Below are positions 25,144-37,398 of a DNA stretch of 64,000 nucleotides, in pieces (the first letter of the stretch is position 1; each line of letters begins with the position of its first letter). The DNA comes from Glandiceps talaboti (lineage: Eukaryota; Hemichordata; Enteropneusta; Spengelidae). Below the pieces are notes generated by a model. That model saw only the letters and a program-made list of their open reading frames with translations, did no database searches and was not told where the DNA came from. A program made the position numbers and the translations under genes. Location: positions 31,225,955 through 31,289,954 of the forward strand of contig NC_135551.1 in NCBI RefSeq assembly GCF_964340395.1, written 5' to 3'.

Positions 25144-26359
25144 TCTTTAACCAATTCCTTGTTTTGAATTGTAAAATAATAAAATAAAATACAAGACGCC
25201 AATATCTAAACTGACTGTTACTATTAGTAAAAAAAACATTATTTCTATAGACTATGTTGCAATACAATGGATCGAACCTTAAACCGAGATTGAACACAAT
25301 ATATCAATTTCACGACCTCCAGTTATCATATACCTCACTTGGCGTTGATTGTTTGAATGGAATTTTCCAAAGAGTGTAATTGTTTACATACGTGGGTTTT
25401 ATCTATTGAGTTTATCTCACAGTTGTGTCTAGTCTTTTCACGCTTGTCATTTGAATTTCATTGGAATACGTAATGTATCATTTAGTATTTGGGATTTACA
25501 ATCGAGTTTGGGATCGGGATGTTATATACGGTGTGGGCTAGAAAATTGTATTTATTAATTTCATTAAACCTTCTTAGGTGTAAGTTTACCTGTGCCTGGA
25601 TTTATTATAAAATGCTGTGAATTTTATTGATTGGTTTAATTTGTGCATGTATCGCTATCATTATTATAAACAACGCCATCAAACAACCTTTCTATTTACA
25701 TCATTATAATATCAATCAATTACCCACAAATATGAATGTCATATTTTGTTCTATGTACAATGAATCCTAATCATACTGATGGATCTAATCAAAGTTTATG
25801 CTAGAATGATTTACCTTTATTGGATTTGAATGATTCATCACTGTTTAAACTTAACCACCTTTTAAAAGAATATTATTTTATAGCCCTAAGTGTTATTGAC
25901 TTCTTGGCACTACAATATTTTATATCAATAAACAACATAGATACGTCATAAATACGTCATTTTTCGAAAGATGATTTATAGGCAGACTAATACAATTGTG
26001 CACTTTATTATTCTGTTATTCTGGGGTCACATTTTCCAAATCTTTGATTATTTTTTGCCATTTTTCTAGCAAAGATGTACGAAGATTCAATAGTGCTATG
26101 GCCGAATTTGCTGCAGAAATTTGTAGTAGAAAAAACACATTGATGATAAAATAACCCCGGTTCAATATGCTAATAAGGTTTAGAAATGCGATTATCAGTA
26201 AACAATGTATTAACTCCAAATTAGAATTGTCCATCCCATCATAATGTCATTAATGATAATCAACAAATTAAACAAAACAATGTGTCTTGTGCCAAGATTT
26301 TTAATTCCAAAACAGTCGGGCAGAGTGATCTAAAATTTAGTAGGAACCTACTGGGAAAC
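25142..26359. other. Unassigned AT-rich sequence
   Basis: A short reverse open frame (26016-26234) with a hydrophobic stretch is not recognised. Otherwise nothing is seen. Confidence 0.55.
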
Positions 26360-26690
26360 TGGGAGAAAGAAGAAACGGCATACAACGGGGAGAAAGAACA
26401 CACTTTAAAACAACGGGCTAGGGAGAAAGAATAAACTGGAATACAACAGGGAGAAAAACAAAACAAAATGGGATACGAGCTCGGGGAGAAAGAATAAACT
26501 GGAATACAACAGGGAGAAAAACAAAACAAAATGGGATACAACGAGCTAGGGAGAAAGAATAAACTGGGATGCAACAGGGAGAAAAAAAAACAAAATGGGA
26601 TACGAGCTAGGGAGAAAGAATAAAATTGAATACAACGGGGGAAAAAGAACAAACTTGAATACAACAGGGAGAAATGGAGATGTAAAGGAT
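26360..26690. repeat. Purine-rich degenerate tandem repeat, about 60-65 bp unit
   Basis: Repeating blocks are GGGAGAAAGAATAAACTGG, ATACAACAGGGAGAAAAACA and AAATGGGATACGAGCT. Three to four clear copies are flanked by more decayed ones. The strand is almost all purine, which produces a 150-codon reverse open frame rich in F, S and C that should not be taken as a gene. Long purine strands can form triplex DNA. Confidence 0.85.
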
Positions 26691-27019
26691 AGACATAATT
26701 TAAGATTAACAATGAACAATGAACAATGTCTACAAGGACGTCTGTAGCATATGAACAGAAAACTACTATTAGTAACTCATCGAGTGTGTTGACAATATGG
26801 ATCCAAACAACGTTTAGTTAGTGGCTCTCCTTTACGGCTTGTAAATTGTATTTTGTGAAATAACAAAGAAGTGTTCATTAAAGCGGATCATCAAAAGAGT
26901 GTTGTATTAAAAGTGTTATTTCAAAGTATTTGTATGTCTAGACATGTCAACTACGTGTTGTGTTGAGCAAAATTAAATTGAATGGATTCGTGTCTGCTGG
27001 TGCCACTCTATTGTACGCA
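26691..27019. other. Unassigned sequence
   Basis: Short stretch between the purine-rich repeat and a (TG)n tract; nothing was recognised. Confidence 0.55.
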
Positions 27020-27045
27020 TTGTGTGTGTGTGTGTGTGTGTGTGT
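27020..27045. repeat. (TG)n microsatellite
   Basis: About 13 TG units followed by a T-rich stretch. Confidence 0.97.
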
Positions 27046-27216
27046 TTTTTCTTTTACTTTTAAATTAGTTATTTTCAATTCATTTACTGCTTTATTCATG
27101 TATTTCTGTTTGTCTTTTCATGAGATGTATAATTCCACTAAAAATGGTATATTTAAAATATTCGGACTATCCACCGCAATATCTGCCGGGCAATTATGAT
27201 ACTGTATGGAATTGTG

Positions 27217-27288
27217 TTGTCTGTCTGTCTGTCTGTCTGCCTACCTGCCTGCCTGCCTGCCTGTCTGTCTGTCCGTCCGTCCGTCCGC

Positions 27289-27343
<55 letters not shown>

Positions 27344-27409
27344 CATGGGGGTGAGTGTGTAAATGTTTTTCTTTTTTGTTTTCTTTTGTGTGAAAATTGA
27401 TATATAGGC

Positions 27410-27450
<41 letters not shown>
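27217..27450. repeat. Compound CTGT/CCTG/CCGT/GT tract facing an AGAC tract
   Basis: CTGT repeats (27219-27239) pass to CCTG, back to CTGT, to CCGT and finally to GT repeats (about 27291-27341). After 48 bp of unique sequence, AGAC repeats (27408-27450) follow. CTGT and ACAG runs are complementary, so the two ends could pair across about 170 bp. Blocks change by single substitutions of the tetramer. Confidence 0.95.
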
Positions 27451-28781
27451 TATATCGATAGATAAATTGATTCTGATAGACCTAAAAGGTATTACAAAAT
27501 ATTATGTTCTATCGAAGTCCATTAGTTTATTCTAATGCTAGACTGTCAACCATGTGATCTGTCCTTGTTCTGTCAATCATGTGGCCTGTCGCTATGTTCC
27601 ATTGTATATTGTATCTTCAGAGAGGAGATATTCACAGTATACACAAATAGAATATTTTTGCAACTTAAATTACCATTTCAAAGTATGCCGTGATAAAAAA
27701 GGATCAAAACAATTGTGATTATGAAGTTGTAAATAAATTTATTATTTTCCGTTTCATTTTGAAAGTGATTGTAATAATAGTCCGATATAGCTTATTGCGA
27801 AAATGTTCTTTTCCCAGAACATTTCATTCTAATCTGAATTCTTTTAGTGGTCTGAGCTCTTATGTATAATATTCTTTCGCACTCATTTTCAAAAGTTTGA
27901 CACTAAAGCTCTTAATGCAGGGTTAATCCCGAAACTTTTTTTATCAACTTGTTTGGATCAAGGACGGATAATTTATCTTACCAAGTTTCTACTGAAATTA
28001 TCATAGTTTTGCTTCTGGAACATTATATTCATTAGATGACCCAGGAAGGTGTGTAGGGCCCAGGGTACGGAAACATCTGCACTGCATCTGGATACAAGGT
28101 AATTCATTACACTAGGCAGGTGTTCATAAACTAAAATGATATTCATAGCTTGTCTATTTAGTACATTCTATTGTTCAAAATAAATGCTTTCATTGAACAC
28201 TTTGTTCTTTGAAGGGTTTGTAACGAGGACAATGATTAATTACATATAGTATAAAAGTAATCAGTTTCATTTGCTTACCATAGTAACTATACTTTAGCTA
28301 GCCACTGCGGAAGGGTTGTTTATGTTTGACTTATTCCGTAAAAGTATGTCATATAAAGGCGAACCAAACGTCTAGTCCATCCATCAACGAATAGGTTACT
28401 GAAACCAGCTTGAGGGCGTATTATCCCCTGGTTTGTAATGAGACATCTGCGTCATTGTGCATTGTCTGTTGTTGTCGACGTTATATATATCCTAAAATAG
28501 CATAGTAAAGATGACCATACATCTGTTGCTAGGTATAAAATTATTACTAGTCAACTAAAAAAATGCATTAACCAACTCTAAACGTTGCAAAATAAACCAT
28601 ATGTGTTATTATCTCAATAAGGGCTACTACTAAACACGAACGCTATTTTAAGTTTAATATTGGAATATAAATTCGATTTGTCCAAAATGTAAACCCACTT
28701 ATTTATATACTACACAGTGTGTTCAACAGTATATATAAAAAGGATTTCAACGTATGTTTGTCATTAGCCACCTTACTCCAT
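27451..28781. other. Unassigned AT-rich sequence
   Basis: A minor imperfect direct repeat around GTCAACCATGTGATCTGTCC is visible at about 27546-27590. No open frame longer than 60 codons lies wholly inside, and no gene was recognised. Confidence 0.55.
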
Positions 28782-28841
28782 TGTATGTATGTATGTATGT
28801 ATGTATGTATGTATGTATGTATGTATGTATGTATGTATGTA
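28782..28841. repeat. (GTAT)n microsatellite, about 14 units
   Basis: Uninterrupted tetranucleotide run. Confidence 0.98.
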
Positions 28842-30100
28842 GAGTCGATTCCAAGCCATACAATATGACACCAAGGTGGTTATCTAGCTGAAACCAATGT
28901 AGGATGAATGATAGTAAATAGCAATACACATACACAATACATTAAAGTCACCAGTGTTTTTTTTAAAACACCCAGTAACTCTATAATAGAAGCAGAATTT
29001 ACTATTTTCATCACATTGGATATTCACTATAAATGGCGATTTTAAAATAAGAAATGTTGTTCTTCTCATCAATTCTATATCTCTTAAAGGTTAACTTAAA
29101 GTAGGCATTATACTGCATAGTTAGCATTAGAAGTCGCTCGTGTGGTGGGTTCGCGACCTATTTGAATGAACACTAAACAACAGATGGTTTATTATTCTTT
29201 ATTAATAGTACATAATGTCACGTACATGTTACGCCTCAAAGAAAAGGTCACTATTGAGGCGATCGTTTACATGTCTGTGTTGGTCCAATTTATGAAAAGT
29301 AACATTTTCTTAATTAATAGGGGTTAACATCATCACAGCTTTCATGATCAAAAGCGGTCACCTTCATCTGATGTATAAACAATCACTTTAAAGAGACTCG
29401 TGTTAGCAATCAACTGTGTTTTTTCAAAGTTAATTTTGATTCTTGTTTTTCAGATCTAGATGGACATCTCTAATGATGAATTCTATTCAGTGTTTTAACA
29501 TGTCACTGTAGGTTTTCCCAATGACATGTTGCTGTACCTCAGACTGTACGTAACATTACTGTTTGGTTTAATCACAATGTTACGTGTTAATCTAAAATCC
29601 AAATGAAAAGCAATTATTGCAAGTAGTGCTCCCGTGCCACCATTTGATATCTATGTTCTATGTATTTTTAATTCATCGGCTTTAGTGCATAATAACTCCT
29701 GATTTTGATATGTAGTAAAATCTACCCATTTGCGATTTAAACAATTCCGCCAAAGCGTCAAAGACTGCCGTACAAATAGGGATGCCCACTGACGCCATTA
29801 TTTTAAGAACGTTTTGGAAAATCATGTTCTTATGTATTACTCTCAACTTGAGAGTAGCAAGCCTCACGGGTAAGATAAATAATGTTTTCCGTTTTATATT
29901 TTGCAAACTGAAACCCTAGGGGATATATGTCTAGACTTTATCTTAAGTGTGCTACAATTCAAAGTTTGGTTCAGAAACAAAATGTAGGTTGCCATCCAGT
30001 CATATCAAACATTCTCATAATTATTGTACAGTAACGGTTGAAAACATTAGGTAGGAAGGGAAGAGAGAATGAAGGGCTGACAGTCAGTTAATCGATCATT
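28842..30100. other. Unassigned sequence
   Basis: Two short reverse open frames (28884-29072 and 29682-29906) are not recognised. No repeat structure is evident. Confidence 0.55.
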
Positions 30101-30237
30101 TAGTCAGTCAGTCAGTCAGTCAGTCAGTCAGTCAGTCAGTACACAGACAGATAGACTGACTGACTGACAGACAGACAGACGATTAGTCGACAGACAAACC
30201 GACAAACACTGACAGTGAATGACAGACAGACAGACAT

Positions 30238-30276
<39 letters not shown>

Positions 30277-30277
30277 G
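30101..30277. repeat. Compound (AGTC)n-(GACT)n-(GACA)n tract
   Basis: An AGTC run (30101-30140) is followed by GACTGACT and GACAGACA, an interrupted middle, then a long GACA run (30220-30277). The first and second blocks are near-complementary and could form a cruciform. Confidence 0.95.
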
Positions 30278-30770
30278 CAAGTCGACAGAACGTGCGAAGT
30301 CCCACAGGCACAGGATGAACGTGTGCATTTAAATATTTTATCCAGACTCCATAAGGCAAATCGTCGGTAATTAAATCATCATGCAATTACTTTGTCATAT
30401 GATATGAAACACAACTGTTTGTTATATAGATGCCATGACAAGTTACATCCTAGCTATCACGTAATGACGCATGACAGAATTTGACCTATATTGAACTTTG
30501 TCAACGTTTACTTACAGAAAAAGTTAAACTTATTGCCTTTCGTACATTTGTATTGATTACTGTTATCAACTTTATTCAACTCAAATACCTCGGTAACTTA
30601 CTCAACGTTGACACTTTGTACAGTAGGGTTTCTTTACAAGATTCAAACGAAAGACAATATTTACCCAAGGTTTGTTTCATGATTATGAATGTACTCATTT
30701 AACAAATATGCATTATAATATGCAATTTGTATAATTATCATTAACTCAAAAATTGCTGTTTCAAATATAA
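30278..30770. other. Unassigned sequence
   Basis: A 73-codon forward open frame at 30481-30702 is rich in I, L, V and T and is not recognised; it runs almost up to the inverted-repeat element at 30771. Confidence 0.5.
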
Positions 30771-31136
30771 TTAAGAGGGGCACAAGCTGAGTTTAGAAGT
30801 TTTTTGGGGAGATTCATGCTGGGTGTTTAAAAGTCACTCGTAAAATTCTACTTACTGAAGCATACGTAATTATCACTTGCAATTGACTGAACTCGAACCT
30901 GGTATTAAGATATAGCATATAAACGACCCGATGACGTAATTTGTTATACAGATAAAAAATGTTGAGGATCTATGTTAGGCAATACACTGTTCTAACAATG
31001 CCAGAATGCAATTGTAATGTGGCAGTCATAGAAGACATGCATTGACAGTAATACACTATACCTTATAGTTTAAAAGATTTTATGCATGTATTTTCACATA
31101 AGTAAAATGTCTATAACTCAGCTTGTGCCACTTTAA
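30771..31136. mobile_element. 366-bp inverted-repeat element bounded by TTAA
   Basis: The left end is TTAAGAGGGGCACAAGCTGA and the reverse complement of the right end is TTAAAGTGGCACAAGCTGAG. The shared core GGCACAAGCTGAGTT (15 bp) is perfect, and TTAA lies at both outer edges (30771-30774 and 31133-31136). The interior is AT-rich with no transposase frame. A TTAA boundary again suggests piggyBac-like mobility, but the ends do not start with CCC, so the superfamily is uncertain. Confidence 0.7.
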
Positions 31137-32214
31137 CCTCGTACTCATATCATTTTATTTTAATTACACACATGTATATTAATTAGACTGTTTCCTTCCG
31201 TATTTACGTATCTAAAGTAGAATTTGTTGTAATAACAGCACACTCCAGAGATGAATACTAAACTAGAGAAGCATTGTTTGATAAATGTTGAAGCAAAATG
31301 CGTAATAATCATTATTATGATTAAAATAAATTGTGTTAATTCAGGCTTTTGTCTTGAGAAAGTAACCTTCGGTATTACTTCTAGTTCATTAGTTCGAAAA
31401 CATTTGTATCAACCTTTATGCATTTATATAAGTACGCCACAGGCGGCTAACATTCAAATTGGTGAATACAATTTAAGAGGCTTTTGAAAATAGCAATGTC
31501 TGGGTAGACTTATTCGACTGTCAATCATTTCTTTAGGATGTTCTTCAATAACTAGACATTTACGGCTTGTCCTTTAAGTCAGACATTCATAATCCTAAAC
31601 TGACTGTAAACTATACAGTACTCAACAAACAACAGTGACTAATGCCCAAGGCGGTCATTTAATGTAGGTATTTACTCCATGTGCAGTGTTCAGATTGTAT
31701 TGGTATAAGCGTTTTTGACCTGAAGCAAACGACTAAAGGAGAAACATCAAACCAAAGACTCTGATCAGTTTTAAATTAAATCTACGAAGAAACCTAAACC
31801 CTTACATTCTATCAATTCATTTGATTTTTAAAAGTGCCACTGGGTGAAAAATTGCAATCGCGTTTACATTATAGATTGGTAGGTTTTATCATATAATTCA
31901 TGCAGCAACATATATTGAATGGATATATATTGATCAGCTTCATTCATTCGTAGGTGTAAAACGAGGACATGCTATATTCAGAACTTCACACTATCACTAC
32001 ACATTGCAGTTTCTTTTTACCTTTCGTAAGGGAAGGGCATAGTAATAATATGTTCATCGCGTTGCTAGGCCACCGGCCCATATGCAAAGTTTACAAATAG
32101 TGAAAAATACGTTCCTGTCCTACATATATCAAAAGTGAGAAAAATATACATAGTATTTACTTTGGAAGTTCTCATTTCCATAGCTTTATATACATATTTA
32201 CATAAATTTACGGT
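31137..32214. other. Unassigned AT-rich sequence
   Basis: One forward open frame, 31251-31487 (78 codons), is not recognised. No repeat was detected. Confidence 0.55.
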
Positions 32215-32274
32215 CATAGTATGGTGATGTCTGTCTGTCTGTCTGTCTGTCTGCCTGCCTGCCTGCCTGCCTGC

Positions 32275-32307
<33 letters not shown>

Positions 32308-32512
32308 TGCCTGCCTACACGCACGCACGCACGCACGCACGCCATAGTATGGTGATGTCTGTCTGACTGTCTGTCTGTCTGCCTGCCAGCCAGCCAGCCA
32401 GCCAGCCTGCCTGCCTGCCTGCCTGCACGCACGCACGCACGCACGTACGCACGTACGTACGTACGTATGTATGTATGTAAGTATGTATGTATGTATGTAT
32501 GTATGCCATAGT
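32215..32512. repeat. Duplicated mixed tetranucleotide tract
   Basis: The block starting CATAGTATGGTGATGTCTGT occurs at 32215 and 32343, and CATAGT recurs at 32507. Within each copy the tetramer steps through GTCT, GCCT, GCCA, GCCT and GCAC, and the second copy continues to GTAC and GTAT. Most steps change one base. Open frames here are pure repeat translation. Confidence 0.95.
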
Positions 32513-35500
32513 TTTCTTCTCAAAAACGACTTGCTCAGTTTAAACAACATATGGTACACACCTTAAGATAGAACTGGTTAGGTTTTGCTAAATATCTCAT
32601 GCATCTTTATAGCCATGCAGTTGATGTTGTTTTGAATTTTAATGAGTCGTTTTTAATGGTAGCTCAGAATTTCTCAATCTGATAATGCATGAAGGAAGTA
32701 GCTGATAGGCCTCACTGAAGACATACACTTTAAGTCTGGTTTTATATCTCCTGGCCAGCACAGCTCTTGATGCTTTAACTGAATGTACTGTTTGTACTGT
32801 TACACACAGAAAATTGTTTTCTTCTATATTTTCGGATTTGATCTTACTGGTGTATTATTATATTTGACATTGACCTCAGTTTGTGCAAATTACTGACACC
32901 TTGTATCATTTAAGTCTGACTAATACAAGGATAAGAAATATATTGCATAATTCCAAAAGTACAGACAACATGGGAATTCACGTAATGAAATGGAATTTTT
33001 ATTGTATGCTCTAAAATAATGGATGAACAAGGACATATTATTGCAACATGTTCGTATGTAGAATCACTACCTTAATCTCAGATACAATATCAATTGTATT
33101 AGACAGTACTTGGCGAGTAAAGTGATACCTTCTCACGCAATTGAACACTTAGAATAGTTTATTTATTTACAGGATATACGACCTTTGGTAACCTAAAAAT
33201 AATACATTGATTACAATGTACATACATTTGACCGACTTTGACAGACAGTTTACATGCAATGTGTCAATACCAATATCCACATGCATCAAGATATCATTTT
33301 TATTTAGTCTATTATTAATTGAATTATTTGTTTTTGGATAAATTCTTCACGTCATCGTACTAGATACCATGTGTTTTCCGTGTTAGGGACCATGGAGACT
33401 AGGCTGTGGACTTGCAAAGCGATCAATGACTGGTTAAAAATATATGAAATACTCTCTCTTAACATTTTAATTGTTTAATACTTTGAAACGCTTAAAGAAG
33501 TATAATTTCATATAGACCCACAGTCATTGCGAATTTTACACCAGAGATGCATAGATATACGTCAGGCACTAACGATTCACATAGTACATATAAAGTGAAA
33601 CACAAATAACAGAAAAGAAACAACTAACTAGCACAATTTTCAATCGATAATAATTCCAGGCGACCCACCGATAAACGGGGTTATTGTTTTTTTTATCATT
33701 AAGTTACTATGTGTCGATCATGAACATCACATTGTTTCAAACTTTTGATCAACATTTAAAATAAATCTAGCTAGATCAAATAACCAAATACTTGGCTATA
33801 ATTTACTATATCACCACAATAGCTTCATTATTATACCTACAATAATATCAGAGCAAGGTAATCACAACGTATGATGAAGTTTTTCAATTGAGTTACTAGT
33901 TATGACATGCTGATAAAACAGACTACCATTATTACAGTCACAACTCCATAGCTGTAATGATGAAGACTAATTGAATGATATACGACTATAGTACCATTTC
34001 TATATTCCGTGTATTAAATGTCATAAAAACACCCCTAGGCATGTATTCATTACTAGCCTTAAATACACATCCACAAATTGATATTATTAAATCAACAATC
34101 TCTTGTATTTTCTAGCCTGCTATGGGGTATCCCAGACATAGAAATTATTACAATGTGCGTTGATTCCAAGGTAAGGCGCGATAACAGCTAGCAGATATTG
34201 GACCAGCTGATTTACTGATTGCATGTTGTACGGGACAGTGTAACTGTCTGCTAACGTTGGCCTTTCCTCCAATCAACTAATATTTAGTCTGCTTGAGCAT
34301 TGCAATGCCATTTAAACAATGAAAATATGCTTATAGACTAGAAAGATACCAGATTTGCTTATAATGAAGACGGCCATGAACCTATGACGTGTTTCTAACA
34401 ATTTGCTATCCTTTCATACCCGTGGGACAGTCCACTTAACATGTTCTATTTATAGCTTACATGCTACCAAATAGAATAAAATTTAGATGTTATATTCAGG
34501 GCAAGTACGTATTGAATTATTCATGTATAAAATTTGGTCCAACACATAAATTAACCTTGTAGAGTATCTAATTGGATAGCAAGGAGTCGTTTAGGGGAGG
34601 GAGTGATATTACTCTTGAGATATGGGAGCGATATGATGAAGAACGACCTATCCTGTCCAGGTATATACTCAGGGGTTTCAGTAATAATTATTGTCACAGA
34701 ATACTTAGAAATCACACATATTGGATGATTAACTTGCCTTCAAGCTGTATACACAATCAAGAAATCGTACCTGGAGCAGCAGTGAAATTACAGTCACTGT
34801 GAGAAAAAGTCGAAAGATGACTGTGTAGTTAGGTGACTTCGATTTCCAATTTCAGAAGCTTTGTATCTTCAACGCAATTAAAAAATAACATGTTCCTTCA
34901 ATGTTCAATGTGACTGATAAGGTTGAGATACATACTGTAGTCTAACAAATCAAAATAAACATTGCAGATGAAATTAATATCTATGTTTTCGAAAGCCATA
35001 CAAATAGTTTATGTTTTGTTTTACAATTCCCAACAGCATGCATTAACTCTAAATATGTAGTCTTTGATCGTACAGTTCTCTGACCTTATAAAATATGCCA
35101 TTCTCTGGTGAATTGTCAAGTTATGGACAGAACTAATAATTTTATGACAATTGTTGTAGACATGGTTGAATTGTTTAAGTTGTAAGAAATATAATTCTGT
35201 ACCTAATTATTTTTTTTTTGACATTACCGACAAATTACTATCTGTTAGCATATAGATTCACAAAGCAGAATATTTAAAGTACAATATGAAATTATTATAT
35301 TGAATGAAATTTAAAGAGCAAGGGTACTAGAATGTGTCTCAAATTGTATATATCGTGACATGCAAGACTGGTAGAGCGACGGTATGGTAACTCTGACGAG
35401 GCAAGAGTGAGAGTGAGATTTGAACGTGAATTTTGATCAAAAGTAAACATATGCAAAATAGTAATTTCACATCTGCAGACTGATCTTTAAATCAACTCTC

Positions 35501-37398
35501 ATAGCTTGAAGGTAAACAGCTAATGCAGTGACCCGATGTACGATGTCAATTCTCATTTTCTCATCCAGGAATGAAAGGGTTTTCTTGTAGCTCATCAAAT
35601 TCTGTTCAACGTGGATGAGGCAAAAACTAGAAGCAATCAATCGTATGTCAAGCAGCAGAAGAAACAGGATATCTTATTGGAGTCACATCTATATGGAGGA
35701 CTCGTTAAATGTTGATCCATCAAAACATTACAATGTTCTCTAGCTTTGTTAGTTGAAGGAGTTCTCAATGTAAATTATTAGATCCTATTAACGTGTTAGC
35801 TATCTCTTTGCTCGGTTTGATTATTGTATTGTATACAATGTATCTTAACGTTTGTGCATTATGCCATATGGTGGAACAATGGCTATATGGACATTATTTT
35901 CAGAATTAGGACATTTTTAATGGTCCCGTAACAAGGGAAGGTGACTACTCGATGTAGACTAAAAACGCAGTATGTGGTATGTGTATTCAAACTTCATGGG
36001 GTAGGCGACCGTGTTTAAAATATGATTATGATTGAAAATGTTGATCGATCAGTGCTATTTGCTACTGGCATATATAGCGTCAAGCACATTGTACAGCATC
36101 TTTTCCTTGGTATTTAGTGTTTTAGGGTTTGATGACGTTTTGAGAGATACCCTTCGTAATGTTTTTGATAAGAAACGAAGATATACTTGTGGTAACGTCT
36201 TTTGTTCGCACTGTGAAGCGAATACAGAAGGATAATAAACTTAATGCCAAACAATTTCATAGTAGAACGGCTGAATCCAAATGTGCTTTTTTTAAAAACC
36301 CATTCATCAAGATGTTAGTTCGTAATATTCAGGATAAATAGTCAAATGGCAGTTCCTGGTATTTCGTCTACTTTTACTTCTAACACTCTAGTTCGAACAC
36401 TCCTTCGTGCCATACTTACATGAATAGACAGCTTTTAAAGTATACCTCATCAGTAAAGGGAATTAATGGCCCATTTCGCAATTTGCATCGTCGACACAGT
36501 TTATTGTTACGCCATTTTCCGTCTTCTAATCTATCAAGCATGGGTGATGATTATCGAGACTGTCAACGCCAGCATTTCATTCCAGCGTCATGGAAAGATC
36601 GTACGATAAGGAAAACCGATAACTATGTTGAGTACAATAGCAACCTTTCATACTGTTATTAAATTCTTCAATTTTTAGCGTTATATGATATTTCAAATTA
36701 GATTTGTTTGCAAGGAAATGTTCTTGTGTGATTTTTTTTATTCTTTGTCAAACGTTCTTCATTCGTTCTCAGTAACGCTGTTAGGTCAAAAGTTGGTCAA
36801 CTTATAATATTGATTTGTGAAATGCTGGAGGTTATTAGTTATTACTTCACGGAAAGAAAAGGTCAGTACACACGTCGTAAGTTATAGAATAGGACACTGT
36901 TATATTCCCTGGAAAAGTCTTATAGCCGCAGGCTAACCATTGAAATGATGGACTTGAATTTCTCTCCAAGTAACACCACGCAGGCTGAACGTGGTCGACT
37001 AAATGATTGAAAATTATAGGTAGTTGATCTGTCAAATAGTTTCAAAAAAATCCTTGAAATCCGCTAGGATACCATATCCACATACAGTATGTGCAAAAAA
37101 AGAGAAACGTATTAACTGCACGGCACAATGTGATACGGCTATGTTGTGATGCTGTAAATTATAATATTTATTGTAAAGAATATTTGTAATCGCACTTCAG
37201 AATGCTTTCGATTTATTTATTGGTTCAACTTTTGGCAAATAATTTTGAGTTTTTGTTTTCGACATTAATATGAAGTTGTTTATTATTCTATCCAAATGTA
37301 AACAGAGGAAACGTGATAATGCTGGCAGTACTATGACTAGATGTCATGAAAATCGACGTATGTGTTCTCAATGTATAGTGAACAGCCAACTGTTCATG
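32513..37398. other. 4.9 kb of unassigned, mostly unique sequence
   Basis: This is the longest stretch without tandem repeats. Small open frames occur at 34572-34802 (76 codons), 36032-36235, 36159-36341, 36420-36662 (80 codons) and 36847-37035 (-). None shows a motif I recognise, and the cluster at 36.0-36.7 kb changes frame, so an old element remnant is possible but unproven. A tRNA-like D-arm motif near 35369 followed by CTGACGA (35393-35399) is discussed in the findings. If a real exon exists in the window, this is the likeliest place by default. Confidence 0.45.

Noticed and set aside
26260-26712. 150-codon reverse open frame rich in F, S and C
   Set aside because: It translates a purine-rich tandem repeat; no domain, and composition is set by the repeat.
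34572-34802. 76-codon ORF with a soluble-protein-like composition
   Set aside because: Not recognised, and no splice sites or homologous context could be supported.
36032-36662. Cluster of three small forward ORFs as a broken transposase or gene
   Set aside because: No motif recognised in any frame; kept only as a note in the unassigned region.
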